The notes: generated by a model not told the origin, from the sequence alone. Positions 1-7,570 are shown, counted from the first letter of the stretch. The stretch is DNA of 10,964 bases from Sergeia podlipaevii (GCA_030849805.1 JASANZ010001708.1:1-10964), one strand, 5' to 3'. Program-made: numbers and translations.

Positions 1-495
1 CCTCCCCGCGCCGCCCTTCTCTCTCACTGACTCTTCTAGTATATTTATAACTTAGTGCTTTTTTGTTTTAGTCGATCTATACTGTTATTATTCCTATTCA
101 TATCACTCTTTTTTTTTTCTTGAACGTTGTATCGGTACACAAAAGGAAAACGCGGAACAGCAGGATAGACTGTCTACGCTTGTTCTCTCATTTTTTTGTT
201 TGTTTGTTTGCTTTTATTCTTGCCTACGCCTAAATATTCTCCTCTTTTTTTATTATCCTATTGGCAGCTCCTTTGGTGTTTTTTTTTTTTTTGCGTGTGC
301 ATGTGTGTGTGTGTGCATGTGTATACAGAATATTCTTTGTGCTCAACACTTCAACCATATCTTAGAAAAAGGTGGATTCATATAGTCACGAAGGGCAGAA
401 GGACAATATATATAGATCAGTTCCAAACAGCTTTTGGTAACAGTCTACAAATATATATATCGCTATAGAAGCAAACTATAGAGACACATCACATC
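1..495. other. Upstream non-coding flank and 5' UTR of the first gene
   Basis: No convincing gene is seen here. The first ~20 bases are GC-rich and could be the end of an upstream coding region, but all three plus frames reach a stop by about position 55, so this cannot be decided. The rest is T-rich with a T14 run (279-292) and a (TG)7 run (302-315). Bases 329-495 contain no ATG, which fits a 5' UTR leading to the start at 496. Confidence 0.6.
279..328 (+). promoter_or_regulatory. Predicted trans-splice acceptor for the 496-1479 gene
   Basis: A T14 run (279-292) is followed by a TG-rich spacer without any AG until the AG at 327-328. An earlier AG at 266-267 also follows a T-rich stretch, but a leader from there would contain upstream ATGs at 301 and 317. 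The 327-328 site gives a leader of 167 nt without ATG, so I prefer it. That this is trans-splicing is inferred from the kinetoplastid-like layout. Confidence 0.55.
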
Positions 496-1479
496 ATGAG
501 CTCACTGCTTCCGCCTCAGAGCTCTTTTCAGAATGGGTGGAAGGTGGCCATGGAAGACGGGGAAGCAGCTACCATGCGGAGGAGCATCGACGCAGTAGCG
601 GTAAGAGAAACAAACGCCGCACCTCAGTATGGCCAGCATGCGTCGTCCTATTATGCACGATCGGCTATACCAATAGGAGATCATTTTTTTTTACCCACAG
701 CGCTTGCTGCCAGCACAGAGCAGGCATATCCCCGTGCCTTCACGTCACAGCGCACGCCACTATTATGTGATGTCAACGAAGGTGTTATGAACGAGGTCCT
801 CCTCAGCATCGATAGCCAGCTCGCTACGTGGCGTGAGAAGTATTCTAGTCCACTAAGGGCCACAGGAGGCGCTACTAGGTCGCTAGACGTGGATTTGAGG
901 GGGGAAAGCGAAGGTAAGGGTAGCTGTGTGGATGCTTCTTCTGCAGAAAAACCACCACCACCACCACCAGCAGCACGCATTGCTCGGCTGGAGGCCCTTT
1001 TGGTAGAGCGCACAATAGAACGGGATACGGCCCTTGAGCGGGTCGCCATGCTTCAACAACAATTGATGGCTGTAACATCACAAAGGTCTAGCGCATGTCA
1101 ATTGGTGGACGCCTCTACGAGCGCAGTCGCTGACTGCGATACCTTTAACCCTTCCGATACTGCGCAGTGTAGCCGAAGGGTTGACGAAGTGGCGTTTCGG
1201 CGAGAAGATTTTCGTGATGATAGTCACGCACATGGTAGTGTCAACGAAGATAGCGGTGATACGTACTTTCCTATGGATTCCATTATCAAGCCAGTGTTAA
1301 CGGACAGAAGTACAACTTCAGAGAGAACAAGTACACACGTGAAGCGAGCTAGTCGTATGTCGTCGTCTCGCATCATCGTAAAGAAATACTGCCCGCATTT
1401 TACTTCACAAGACAGTGGCACGCAGCCGCACATCTCCACTAGTGATACAAGTACAAGTGCATCTACAGAGACTGAGTGA
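496..1479 (+). CDS. Hypothetical protein, 327 aa, with polyproline and short coiled coil
   Basis: I do not recognise this protein. The start at 496 is the first ATG after the predicted splice acceptor, and the frame ends at a TGA (1477-1479). Residues 1-90 are low in order-promoting pattern. Residues 90-120 (VLLSIDSQLATWREKY region) look helical. Six prolines (153-158) lead directly into a likely coiled coil at about 160-195, with heptad-spaced leucines (RLEALL, LERVAMLQQQL). The C-terminal third is Ser/Thr-rich with scattered charged residues, ending in a mixed Ser/Thr/Glu tail (313-327), which suggests disorder and phosphorylation. No signal peptide or membrane segment is evident. This architecture is common in lineage-specific cytoskeletal or scaffold proteins of trypanosomatids, but that role is only a guess. 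Confidence 0.8.
   Translation: MSSLLPPQSSFQNGWKVAMEDGEAATMRRSIDAVAVRETNAAPQYGQHASSYYARSAIPIGDHFFLPTALAASTEQAYPRAFTSQRTPLLCDVNEGVMNEVLLSIDSQLATWREKYSSPLRATGGATRSLDVDLRGESEGKGSCVDASSAEKPPPPPPAARIARLEALLVERTIERDTALERVAMLQQQLMAVTSQRSSACQLVDASTSAVADCDTFNPSDTAQCSRRVDEVAFRREDFRDDSHAHGSVNEDSGDTYFPMDSIIKPVLTDRSTTSERTSTHVKRASRMSSSRIIVKKYCPHFTSQDSGTQPHISTSDTSTSASTETE
952..969 (+). repeat. In-frame (CCA)6 tract encoding six prolines
   Basis: Six perfect CCA codons encode residues 153-158 of the 327-residue protein, immediately before its coiled coil. The perfect trinucleotide repeat could vary in length between strains without breaking the frame. Confidence 0.9.
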
Positions 1480-1805
1480 GACAGTGTGCTCTCTCTTATC
1501 ATTGTGTGTATCTAGCAAGAAAGGGTGCTAGGGTTGACAGGTGTACAATGTCAAAGGCAAAAAAAAAAAAACAGTGTGAAGCCCAATCCCCCCCTTCTCC
1601 CTTCCTCAACAACTTTATTGGTTTATAAAAAACTTTCTTGCGGAATAACACGTATTGTTGTGAGACATGAGAGTCTAAGCGTGAGTTTTTACAAGGCTTC
1701 TCATTCGTATCACTACTACCACTACTACTATGCTTTTGTTATTTTTCTTCGAGAAAAGTGTCTCTTCATTTCAACTTTGTTGCTTGTTCTTCTAATTTAT
1801 ATGCA

Positions 1806-1908
1806 CTTCTTTTTTTTCTTCTTCTTCATCTTCTCTGGAAATTTTTTACTGGGTTGTACATATTCATCCCCCCTTTTTTCAGTTTTTATTATTGTTTTCC
1901 TTGAAAAG
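1806..1908 (+). promoter_or_regulatory. Predicted trans-splice acceptor(s) for the Ariadne gene
   Basis: A CT-rich tract from about 1806 is followed by a C6T6-type run and the AG at 1881-1882. A second short pyrimidine run leads to an AG at 1907-1908. Either site gives a leader without upstream ATG (267 or 241 nt). The first is favoured because its tract is longer and its AG is preceded by C. Confidence 0.55.
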
Positions 1909-2071
1909 AGAAAAAAGAAAAAAGGATAAGAGTGTTAGTGTTCTCCCTTATTATAAGTGTGGTGCACTTCATTGACAACAAAAAAGAGGGGGAGTAGGAG
2001 GTGCTTAGCCAACAGAAACAAGGAGCATTAGTACTCTTTAGGGGTACACTAAATAACGTCATTACATTGAG

Positions 2072-2086
2072 TAGATAGATAGATAG
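2072..2086 (+). repeat. (TAGA)n microsatellite in the predicted 5' UTR
   Basis: Nearly four perfect TAGA units lie about 65 nt before the start codon of the Ariadne ligase. A similar (TAGA)n run occurs at 7188-7204. Confidence 0.85.
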
Positions 2087-2149
2087 GTTAGCAGAAAGAA
2101 AAAAAAAAGATCCTCTCCCCAAAATATATATACTCATTTATCAATCACT

Positions 2150-3613
2150 ATGGACGAATATGATGAGTACTACGACTACTACGAGGACGGCAACGAGGAA
2201 GAGACGTATTGTAGTGTTGGGATGGACGATGGTAATGCACTCCAACTGAAGAGCACAGCTATGAGGACGGTAAATCTGCAATTTGTAGAAGAGGCACTGA
2301 GGGAGTGCGTGGATCGGGTCACCTCCGTCACGTGCCTCTCCGCAGCTACTGCTCTTCTGCTCCTCAAAGATAACAAGTGGATTCCCGAAAGCGTGAACGA
2401 GACCTATTTTTCCAATCCTGAGGCTGTACTCAAAAGTCTGAAGCTCACCGCAGAAACGGCGACGCACGTAAATACGCTCATTGTCAACCGCGAAGTGCTC
2501 GAATGTGGTATCTGTTGCTGTGAAGCAGATACTGGAGAAGCGTCTGCCTTCTCTACCTGCGGACACTATTTTCACAACGACTGCTGGAAGGACGCTATTC
2601 ATGAGTTATACAACCGCGGCGCGACGCTGATGGCGGTGCGCTGCTGCGAGGGAGGATGTCAGGAGCTAATCACCTTTAGTGAGATGCTTTCTCTGTATAG
2701 CGGAAAAGACGAAACGGAGATGCGTAAGAAGATGGCGATGCGGAGCCTCAAAACTTATGTCGACGAGTGCCCGCGCTTCTGTCGATGCGCCAATCCGCAT
2801 GAGTGCGATGGCATCATCTACATGCCTGCCGCAGTCATCGACGACCTGAACGCGACGTGTGATCTCTGTGGGTATTGTTTTTGTGTCAAGTGCTACGCGC
2901 CTAGCCACTGCCCTTGCACCTGTGGTGAGTGCCAAGAATGGTTAAGTCAACTTATGCTCAACACGGCGAGTGTTGCCTTTATTAATCAGCATACGAAGCG
3001 ATGCCCTAACTGTCACTCTCCGATCCAAAAGAACAACGGATGTAATCACATCACCTGCACCGTCAAAAATTGCAATTACCAGTTTTGCTGGGTTTGCCTC
3101 GGAAACTGGGCGAAGCATCATGGTGACCACTTCTCGTGCGGGAATGCGACGCCTGGACTCCTCCACACAAAGGAGTCTAGCACGGGAAATGATGAGAAGT
3201 TGTTGCTGGACACGCTTGCTCAGTACACGTCTCACCTTAATAGCGAGAAACAGGAACAGAGAACGCTGACACAACTGCTTGGGAAAGCTGAAAAAATGAC
3301 TATGGACTCCCTCTCGGAGGGTTTCCAATACATTCCCTCCACTGAAATCTTGCAACTACTGGCTGAAATGCGCGATGTGCTACGACATGCCCGCACGAGC
3401 ATAGCATGGGCTTTTGTACGAGCGTACTTCAGTCACAAAAAAGGTAGGCCCAACGCCATGTTGAATCACAGATGCGGCGTACTTGTAGAAACTACGGAGG
3501 CACTTAGTAATGACTTGAATTTTGTGTACAAGACGCATCCTGACTTGGAGAAGACACGTCAGAATATTAGTAAGGCGAAGGAGTGGATTCGCCTGGTGGA
3601 GGAGCGTGAGTAG
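2150..3613 (+). CDS. Ariadne-family RBR E3 ubiquitin ligase (ARIH1/HHARI-like)
   Basis: RBR ligases take ubiquitin from an E2 onto a RING2 cysteine and then onto substrate. Seen in order: an acidic, Tyr-rich tail (1-19); a UBA-like region (~45-100, with NKW...ETYF); RING1 (C119, C122, C137, H139, H142, C145, C165, C170); an IBR with C237-x2-C240-x4-C245-x2-C248-x4-H253-x4-C258, plus C213 and C219; RING2 (C285, C288, C303, C308, C313, C316, H323, C330); and a helical Ariadne domain (~350-487). The predicted catalytic residue is C298 in NNGCNHITC. RING2 spacing matches human HHARI exactly as I recall it. RING1 has His142 where HHARI has Cys. In HHARI the Ariadne domain autoinhibits RING2 and neddylated cullin-RING ligases relieve this; conservation of that control here is inference. 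The start at 2150 is the first ATG after the acceptor, and the stop is TAG. The length of 487 is a little below the ~550 of HHARI. Confidence 0.93.
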   Translation: MDEYDEYYDYYEDGNEEETYCSVGMDDGNALQLKSTAMRTVNLQFVEEALRECVDRVTSVTCLSAATALLLLKDNKWIPESVNETYFSNPEAVLKSLKLTAETATHVNTLIVNREVLECGICCCEADTGEASAFSTCGHYFHNDCWKDAIHELYNRGATLMAVRCCEGGCQELITFSEMLSLYSGKDETEMRKKMAMRSLKTYVDECPRFCRCANPHECDGIIYMPAAVIDDLNATCDLCGYCFCVKCYAPSHCPCTCGECQEWLSQLMLNTASVAFINQHTKRCPNCHSPIQKNNGCNHITCTVKNCNYQFCWVCLGNWAKHHGDHFSCGNATPGLLHTKESSTGNDEKLLLDTLAQYTSHLNSEKQEQRTLTQLLGKAEKMTMDSLSEGFQYIPSTEILQLLAEMRDVLRHARTSIAWAFVRAYFSHKKGRPNAMLNHRCGVLVETTEALSNDLNFVYKTHPDLEKTRQNISKAKEWIRLVEERE

Positions 3614-4140
3614 AATTGATTGTAGGCGCGCAACTTCAGAATGAGACAGAGAATGCATATTTTTTTTCTCTTGTTTGCTACTCCTATGATTATTGCTATT
3701 ATTTTCATTTATAATTTTATTTCCTTTAATTACGATGTTGCTATTGAAAGGAAACATTTATATCTTATTGCTATCGTTAGCCCTTGTGTTGTCTTTGAAA
3801 GAACATCAGACAACAAGAACGAAAATAATCACGATAATATCACAGACGGGACAAACATAGTTTGATTCTTCTCTTAACTACTGCCTCATTTTTAAAAAAA
3901 AAAACGATAGAGGTGGTGAGAACATCAATGAAAGTGAGAGGACACATTTTTTTTTTGGTTTGTTCGTTTGTTTTACTGGTGGGTTATTCTTTTACAATTA
4001 TTATTATTATGGATTTGTTGCCTTTAATTGCTGCTCATGTTCCTCAGCTTATTTCCTGTGGTGCATGGTGATGAAGCGGGTGCATATAACGCATATATAT
4101 GCTTTGTGATGGCGCTATTATCCCCCTCGGTTTGGCTTGC

Positions 4141-4162
4141 ATATATATATATATATATATAT
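4141..4162 (+). repeat. (AT)11 microsatellite followed by short GT run
   Basis: Eleven perfect AT units are followed by a short GTGTGTGT stretch and more TA. This is a simple repeat in non-coding DNA, likely to be length-variable. Confidence 0.92.
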
Positions 4163-4547
4163 GTGTGTGTATATATTTGGATGTTTGTGCCAACATACCA
4201 CTGTTCTTTTGCGCATCAACTATCTGGGAATTTGCTGTTATCGTGATCTGCAATGGGCTCTCACAGCATCTACATGCTCTATGAATGATTTGGAAGGGGG
4301 GGGAGAGAAACAGCGAGTGTACAAACAAACATTGTACACTTCTTGCGGTGTAGCTACTTGATCATTTTCTTCGTTTGCCTTTCATTCATATCGAAACAAA
4401 GTTTATTGCCAATGTCTCTCAGCATTAGAAACTCAAAAAAGCAGTTTGCTGATTATCATATTTTTATGTGATGATATGCACGCTAAAAATCAATTTTGTG
4501 GATGGGCGTGTGATGGTGCTTCTGTCTTCTCTCCCTTTCCGTTCTGC

Positions 4548-4637
4548 ATCTACGATTTTTTTTTTTTCAATGCGCTTATTTTCTTTTTCTTTTTAGGATT
4601 TAATTCTCTGTCTCTTTCTCCCTCCCCACTTTTTCAG
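4548..4637 (+). promoter_or_regulatory. Predicted tandem trans-splice acceptors for the third gene
   Basis: Two strong pyrimidine tracts each end in AG. The first runs through TTTTCTTTTTCTTTTTAG to 4595-4596. The second, rich in CTCTTTCTCCCTCCCC, ends in CAG at 4635-4637. They give leaders of 153 or 112 nt, both keeping the ATG at 4688 that opens a two-codon upstream ORF. Confidence 0.6.
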
Positions 4638-4749
4638 ATTGAAAGTGTATTTTTGGAGGGAAGGGAAAGGCCAATCACTGAAAAACAATGTATTGAAGCA
4701 CAATAAGATCAAGGATATAAGCAATTGCAAAGTAGTGATATATATATAT

Positions 4750-6910
4750 ATGTATTGTCAAGTAGTACTATTGGGAAAGGGTCATCATCAGGCGCGATGG
4801 CAACTGCGACGTGCTCTTTGTCGATCAGCACCACGATCGTACTACGCAGTGAAGGCGTATCGGTGGGCATGCGAGACAGTTTTTGCAAAACTTGATCCTT
4901 ACGACCTTTCTTTTTCGGCTCAGGCGAAAGGTAATGGTGCTGCTTCAAATTCATTGCCACCGCAGATCGTGGACTATACATACTGTTATGTAGGTACACT
5001 ACATACAGGGGGCTGCGTGGAGGATGAGGATGTACTGCTGATGATGGTGCGTGATCTTACCAAAGCAGTGGACGGGCTGAGTGCACGTATACACATGTTT
5101 TCCCTGCCCTCCGCATCCCTCCTTGGATGCAATGTCACTTCTACACAAGATGCTGTTCTCCTTGCGGTGGCACCAGCAGTGGAGGCCTCGGAAACTGTAC
5201 TCAGTGCAGCACTGAAGCGCTGGGGTGTATCAGACGGATCTTATATGCAAGAGCTGTTGGGTAGCGTATGGTTGCACGATGGGGCTGTTCACGTCACACC
5301 TCCAGCTCTCTGCCGCGTTGCTGATCTCTTGCTCTTGAGTCCAGCAGTGAAGACCCTAGGGGATCACATGGCAATGGAGGGGGAAAATAGTGATCATGCT
5401 GATCCCCCTCTGGATGGAAACGTGCATCAGCAGCTGAAGCCAGAACGACTAGTATTACCGCCGGCGAACGTAAAGTGGTCTGACTATGTGGAGTGTGATC
5501 TGTCTACCGCATTGGACGAGTGGCTTGCGCGAGAGGTGGAGAAACGCACTTTGCCGCGTAGTGCTCACTCCTTTGTAGCCGCGGTATCACCTGTGATGGC
5601 AATCCTCCTTGCACCTCCCGTGTCTCGCGGAGGCTGTCGCGGAACGGTGAGCCAGACAAGCACAGCACAAGTGTATGCAAGAGACGACCAAGACGGTCGC
5701 CTTCCACATGATATTCTCCGTGATGCCATTGTATCGCACTATATAAAGTATCCAGTGGCTAAAGTCGGTACTGGAACGCACCACTCCTCGGTGGAGGTGG
5801 CCCCAACGTGTAACTTTACTTCACTGGCAGAGCTCTGCAAGAGTCCGAGCGATGGTAAACTGGAGGAGGCCATGCATGAGACACGCACGTTGCAGAGGCT
5901 TACGCTTGATTATGAATCTATGCTTGCTACTGGTCGCTCTNCGTCAAAGACAGATGCGAGACCATCACAATAAACAGAAAGAGAACGAAGAAGAGCAACG
6001 GGATAAGGAAGAAGGGCACTACAATACTTTAAACATCGCAGAACATGCATCTCATGTCACGAGTGACGGAGATCCACTTGTTGTGGAGCCAACCGTGGCG
6101 GAAATTGTGCTTGGCTATAAACTAACATGGGCACTGGAGCGATGGCGCCAGCGTTCAAGAGCAAAAGCGAAGCAAAATACGACGTTGTCATTACGCCGCT
6201 GTAGCGCTCCTCGTGTGCCATACGCATCGGAGTCCTGCACGTGGGTGAGCTGCCGTCTGCTAAAGCATCTGTTTGATCGCGCGGAGATGGAATTGAACGT
6301 GAGGTTTGGACCAAAGGCGAGCAGTAGCGTCTGCTCTGAGCTCAACCCACGAATGATAAGACCTGATTCTGCCGAATACCGGGCTTTTCTGTCACAGCTC
6401 ATGCAGCCGTTCCCGCCTTCCTACCGAGGTGATCCAGATGGGTGGGTGACGCAGTACGCTAGAGAAGCGAAGCTTCAGATTTACCAAGGGCAGTCGGTCG
6501 CGGGCTGTATTGGTGAAGAGCAGGAAGAGGGGGAGAAAGCGGGGGAGATGTGCGAGAAGATGATTCAGCAAAACTTTCTCCTGTTCGATCAGCGCATGGG
6601 GTGGACCGGCAGTACTAGCAGCAGCACACGGAGCAGCAGAAGCAGTAGCGCAAGCAGCAGTGATAGGGGGTCAGGTTTTGAATGGGAGGAACAGGACTTG
6701 CATGACTACACTTCCAGTAAAGGGGGACCAGATATTGGTGTGGCTAAGTTGCAGGAAGTGATGGATCAAGAGCGCCAGAGGTGGGAGAATGAACCATTTA
6801 TCGACGATCCTGATGACGCACCTTCGGATTTAGATCCTGCTGCTGCCGATATGATAATGGAAGTGCTAAATCGTGTAAGGATGGAGGTGGAACAGAATAT
6901 CCAATACTAA
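4750..6910 (+). CDS. Hypothetical protein, about 719 aa, frame interrupted at an N (5941)
   Basis: I do not recognise this protein. The first in-frame ATG after the splice signal is at 4750; the frame is open further upstream only through non-ATG codons. It runs 397 codons to 5940. The single N then shifts it, and an open frame continues from 5942 for 322 codons to TAA (6908-6910). If the N is taken as real, the first frame stops at 5971-5973 after 407 residues. Both halves look like true coding sequence, and the join falls inside a charged, helical stretch (~368-420), so I treat them as one gene. Residues 1-41 have no Asp or Glu and eight Lys/Arg (RWQLRRALCRSAPRSYY region), like a mitochondrial presequence. 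Other visible parts are a mixed alpha/beta region at 75-200, a Glu-rich stretch near 588-600, a Ser-rich linker (621-637) and an acidic patch (684-696) before a C-terminal helix. Mitochondrial location is inference. Confidence 0.75.
5941..5941. other. Ambiguous base (N) that breaks the reading frame
   Basis: This is the only N in the window. It sits exactly at a codon boundary: codons are in frame up to 5940, and the continuing frame begins at 5942. A single surplus base, or a collapsed assembly gap of unknown true length, would explain this. A genuine frameshift in the organism is less likely. Confidence 0.9.
6611..6661 (+). repeat. AGC/AGT-rich tract encoding a serine-rich linker
   Basis: Imperfect AGC/AGT codons encode residues 621-637 of the third gene's product (14 of 17 are Ser, with Arg, Thr and Ala between). 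It probably forms a flexible, phosphorylatable linker between the conserved-looking core and the acidic C-terminus. Confidence 0.85.
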
Positions 6911-7173
6911 AGCCTCCCTTTTTCTATATTATTTTCTTCTTCTTTTTTCATCCGACTTTAAGGTATATAGCTGTTAAAAGCTGAATATTGCGATTTTTCT
7001 TAAGTTAATCTGCTTATCTCTACGCTAGCGGAGCTGCTAGCTTGCTCGTTTTCTTTTTTTGTTTGTTTTTTTCAGTTATCACCAAGTCCTTTTCCTTATG
7101 TTACTGTCTGTCGTAGCTATGATAAGAATCTATGCTCGTTTTTTCCTTGGGATTTTTACGGTGGTTTTACTGC

Positions 7174-7204
7174 TATATATATATATATAGATAGATAGAT
7201 AGAT
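7174..7204 (+). repeat. Compound (TA)8-(TAGA)4 microsatellite
   Basis: Eight TA units run directly into about four TAGA units. It lies upstream of both candidate splice acceptors for the next gene, so it should not be in that gene's mature leader. Confidence 0.9.
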
Positions 7205-7230
7205 GCGTCTTGTTGTTTACAAAGGTGTCA

Positions 7231-7329
7231 TTTTTTTTTTCTTAGAGAACATGTGCTGCGTTTATCTTTCACCTCCTGTTTTCTTTCCTTTTTTTTTGAT
7301 CTCTCTTTCTGTTTGCTTTTGGCCATTAG
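7231..7329 (+). promoter_or_regulatory. Predicted trans-splice acceptors for the WDR27-like gene
   Basis: Site one is a T10 run followed by CTTAG (AG at 7244-7245). Site two is a long CT tract (7259-7320) followed by the AG at 7328-7329. A leader from site one would carry an upstream ATG at 7251 opening a 42-codon ORF (to TAG 7377-7379). A leader from site two is 241 nt and free of ATG. I therefore favour 7329 as the productive acceptor. Confidence 0.6.
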
Positions 7330-7570
7330 TTGCTACGAAGGAAAGCAGCTCACAATACCATCCACGTATCTCCGCGTAGTCCCAATCCTGTACGTTGAAG
7401 GTGTGAACGCAGATACATATTGGTATTTCACAATAATAAAAAGAATACTCTACGAGATTAGTACGTATAGAATTTATCATATAGAGTTCATCTGGCGAGT
7501 ACATTACTTGATAGATATACAAAGACACACATAGCGGAAATACACATACACACATATATTCACTGAACAT

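Larger units (their letters stand above)
1480..2149. other. Intergenic region: 3' UTR of first gene and 5' UTR of Ariadne gene
   Basis: This is T-rich and A-rich low-complexity DNA with an A12 run near 1561, CT-rich stretches around 1800-1880 and a (TAGA)n run at 2072-2086. Open frames here are short and skewed to Phe, Tyr, Ser and Lys, as expected of pyrimidine- and purine-tract translation, so I call none of them. Bases 1883-2149 contain no ATG, consistent with a leader of up to 267 nt. Confidence 0.7.
3614..4749. other. Long intergenic region before the third gene
   Basis: This is the longest gene-free stretch (1.14 kb): AT-rich, with A and T runs, an (AT)11 run at 4141-4162 and a shorter TA run overlapping the next start codon. 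It probably holds the Ariadne 3' UTR, the splice signal at 4548-4637 and the leader of the next gene. Short open frames at 3641-3865 and 4037-4246 are hydrophobic and AT-driven, and I do not call them. A two-codon upstream ORF (ATG at 4688, TGA at 4694) lies in the predicted leader. Confidence 0.65.
6911..7570. other. Intergenic region: 3' UTR of third gene and leader of WDR27-like gene
   Basis: This is T-rich DNA with no supported gene. It contains two GCTAGC copies (7024-7029 and 7036-7041) able to form a 6-bp stem with a 6-nt loop, a (TA)8 run (7174-7189) running into (TAGA)n (7188-7204), and two candidate splice acceptors. Bases 7330-7570 have no ATG. Confidence 0.7.

Noticed and set aside
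196..468. 90-codon open frame in the first spacer
   Set aside because: It starts at a non-ATG codon, is translated from T runs and TG repeats (poly-Phe, Cys-Val alternation), and overlaps the predicted splice acceptor.
681..1049. Minus-strand open frames opposite the four genes
   Set aside because: They are shadows of plus-strand coding sequence, often with non-ATG starts, and no splice-type signal precedes them on the minus strand.
1525..1929. 134-codon open frame between the first two genes
   Set aside because: It does not begin with ATG and its composition (poly-Phe, poly-Lys end) reflects pyrimidine and purine tracts. It also overlaps the splice signal of the Ariadne gene.
3641..3865. 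74-codon ATG-started, hydrophobic open frame after the Ariadne gene
   Set aside because: It lies 27 nt after the stop codon with no splice signal between, and its bias to Ile, Phe and Asn is what AT-rich UTR sequence gives by chance.
4037..4246. About 69-codon ATG-started frame with signal-peptide-like start and a hydrophobic stretch
   Set aside because: Its hydrophobic core is simply the (AT)11 microsatellite translated as Tyr-Ile repeats, and there is no clean acceptor just upstream.
4797..4895. An out-of-frame ATG at 4797 as a possible true start of the third gene
   Set aside because: That frame stops after about 32 codons (TGA near 4893), while the 4750 frame stays open and coding-like through the same bases. 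It would need a second frame error.
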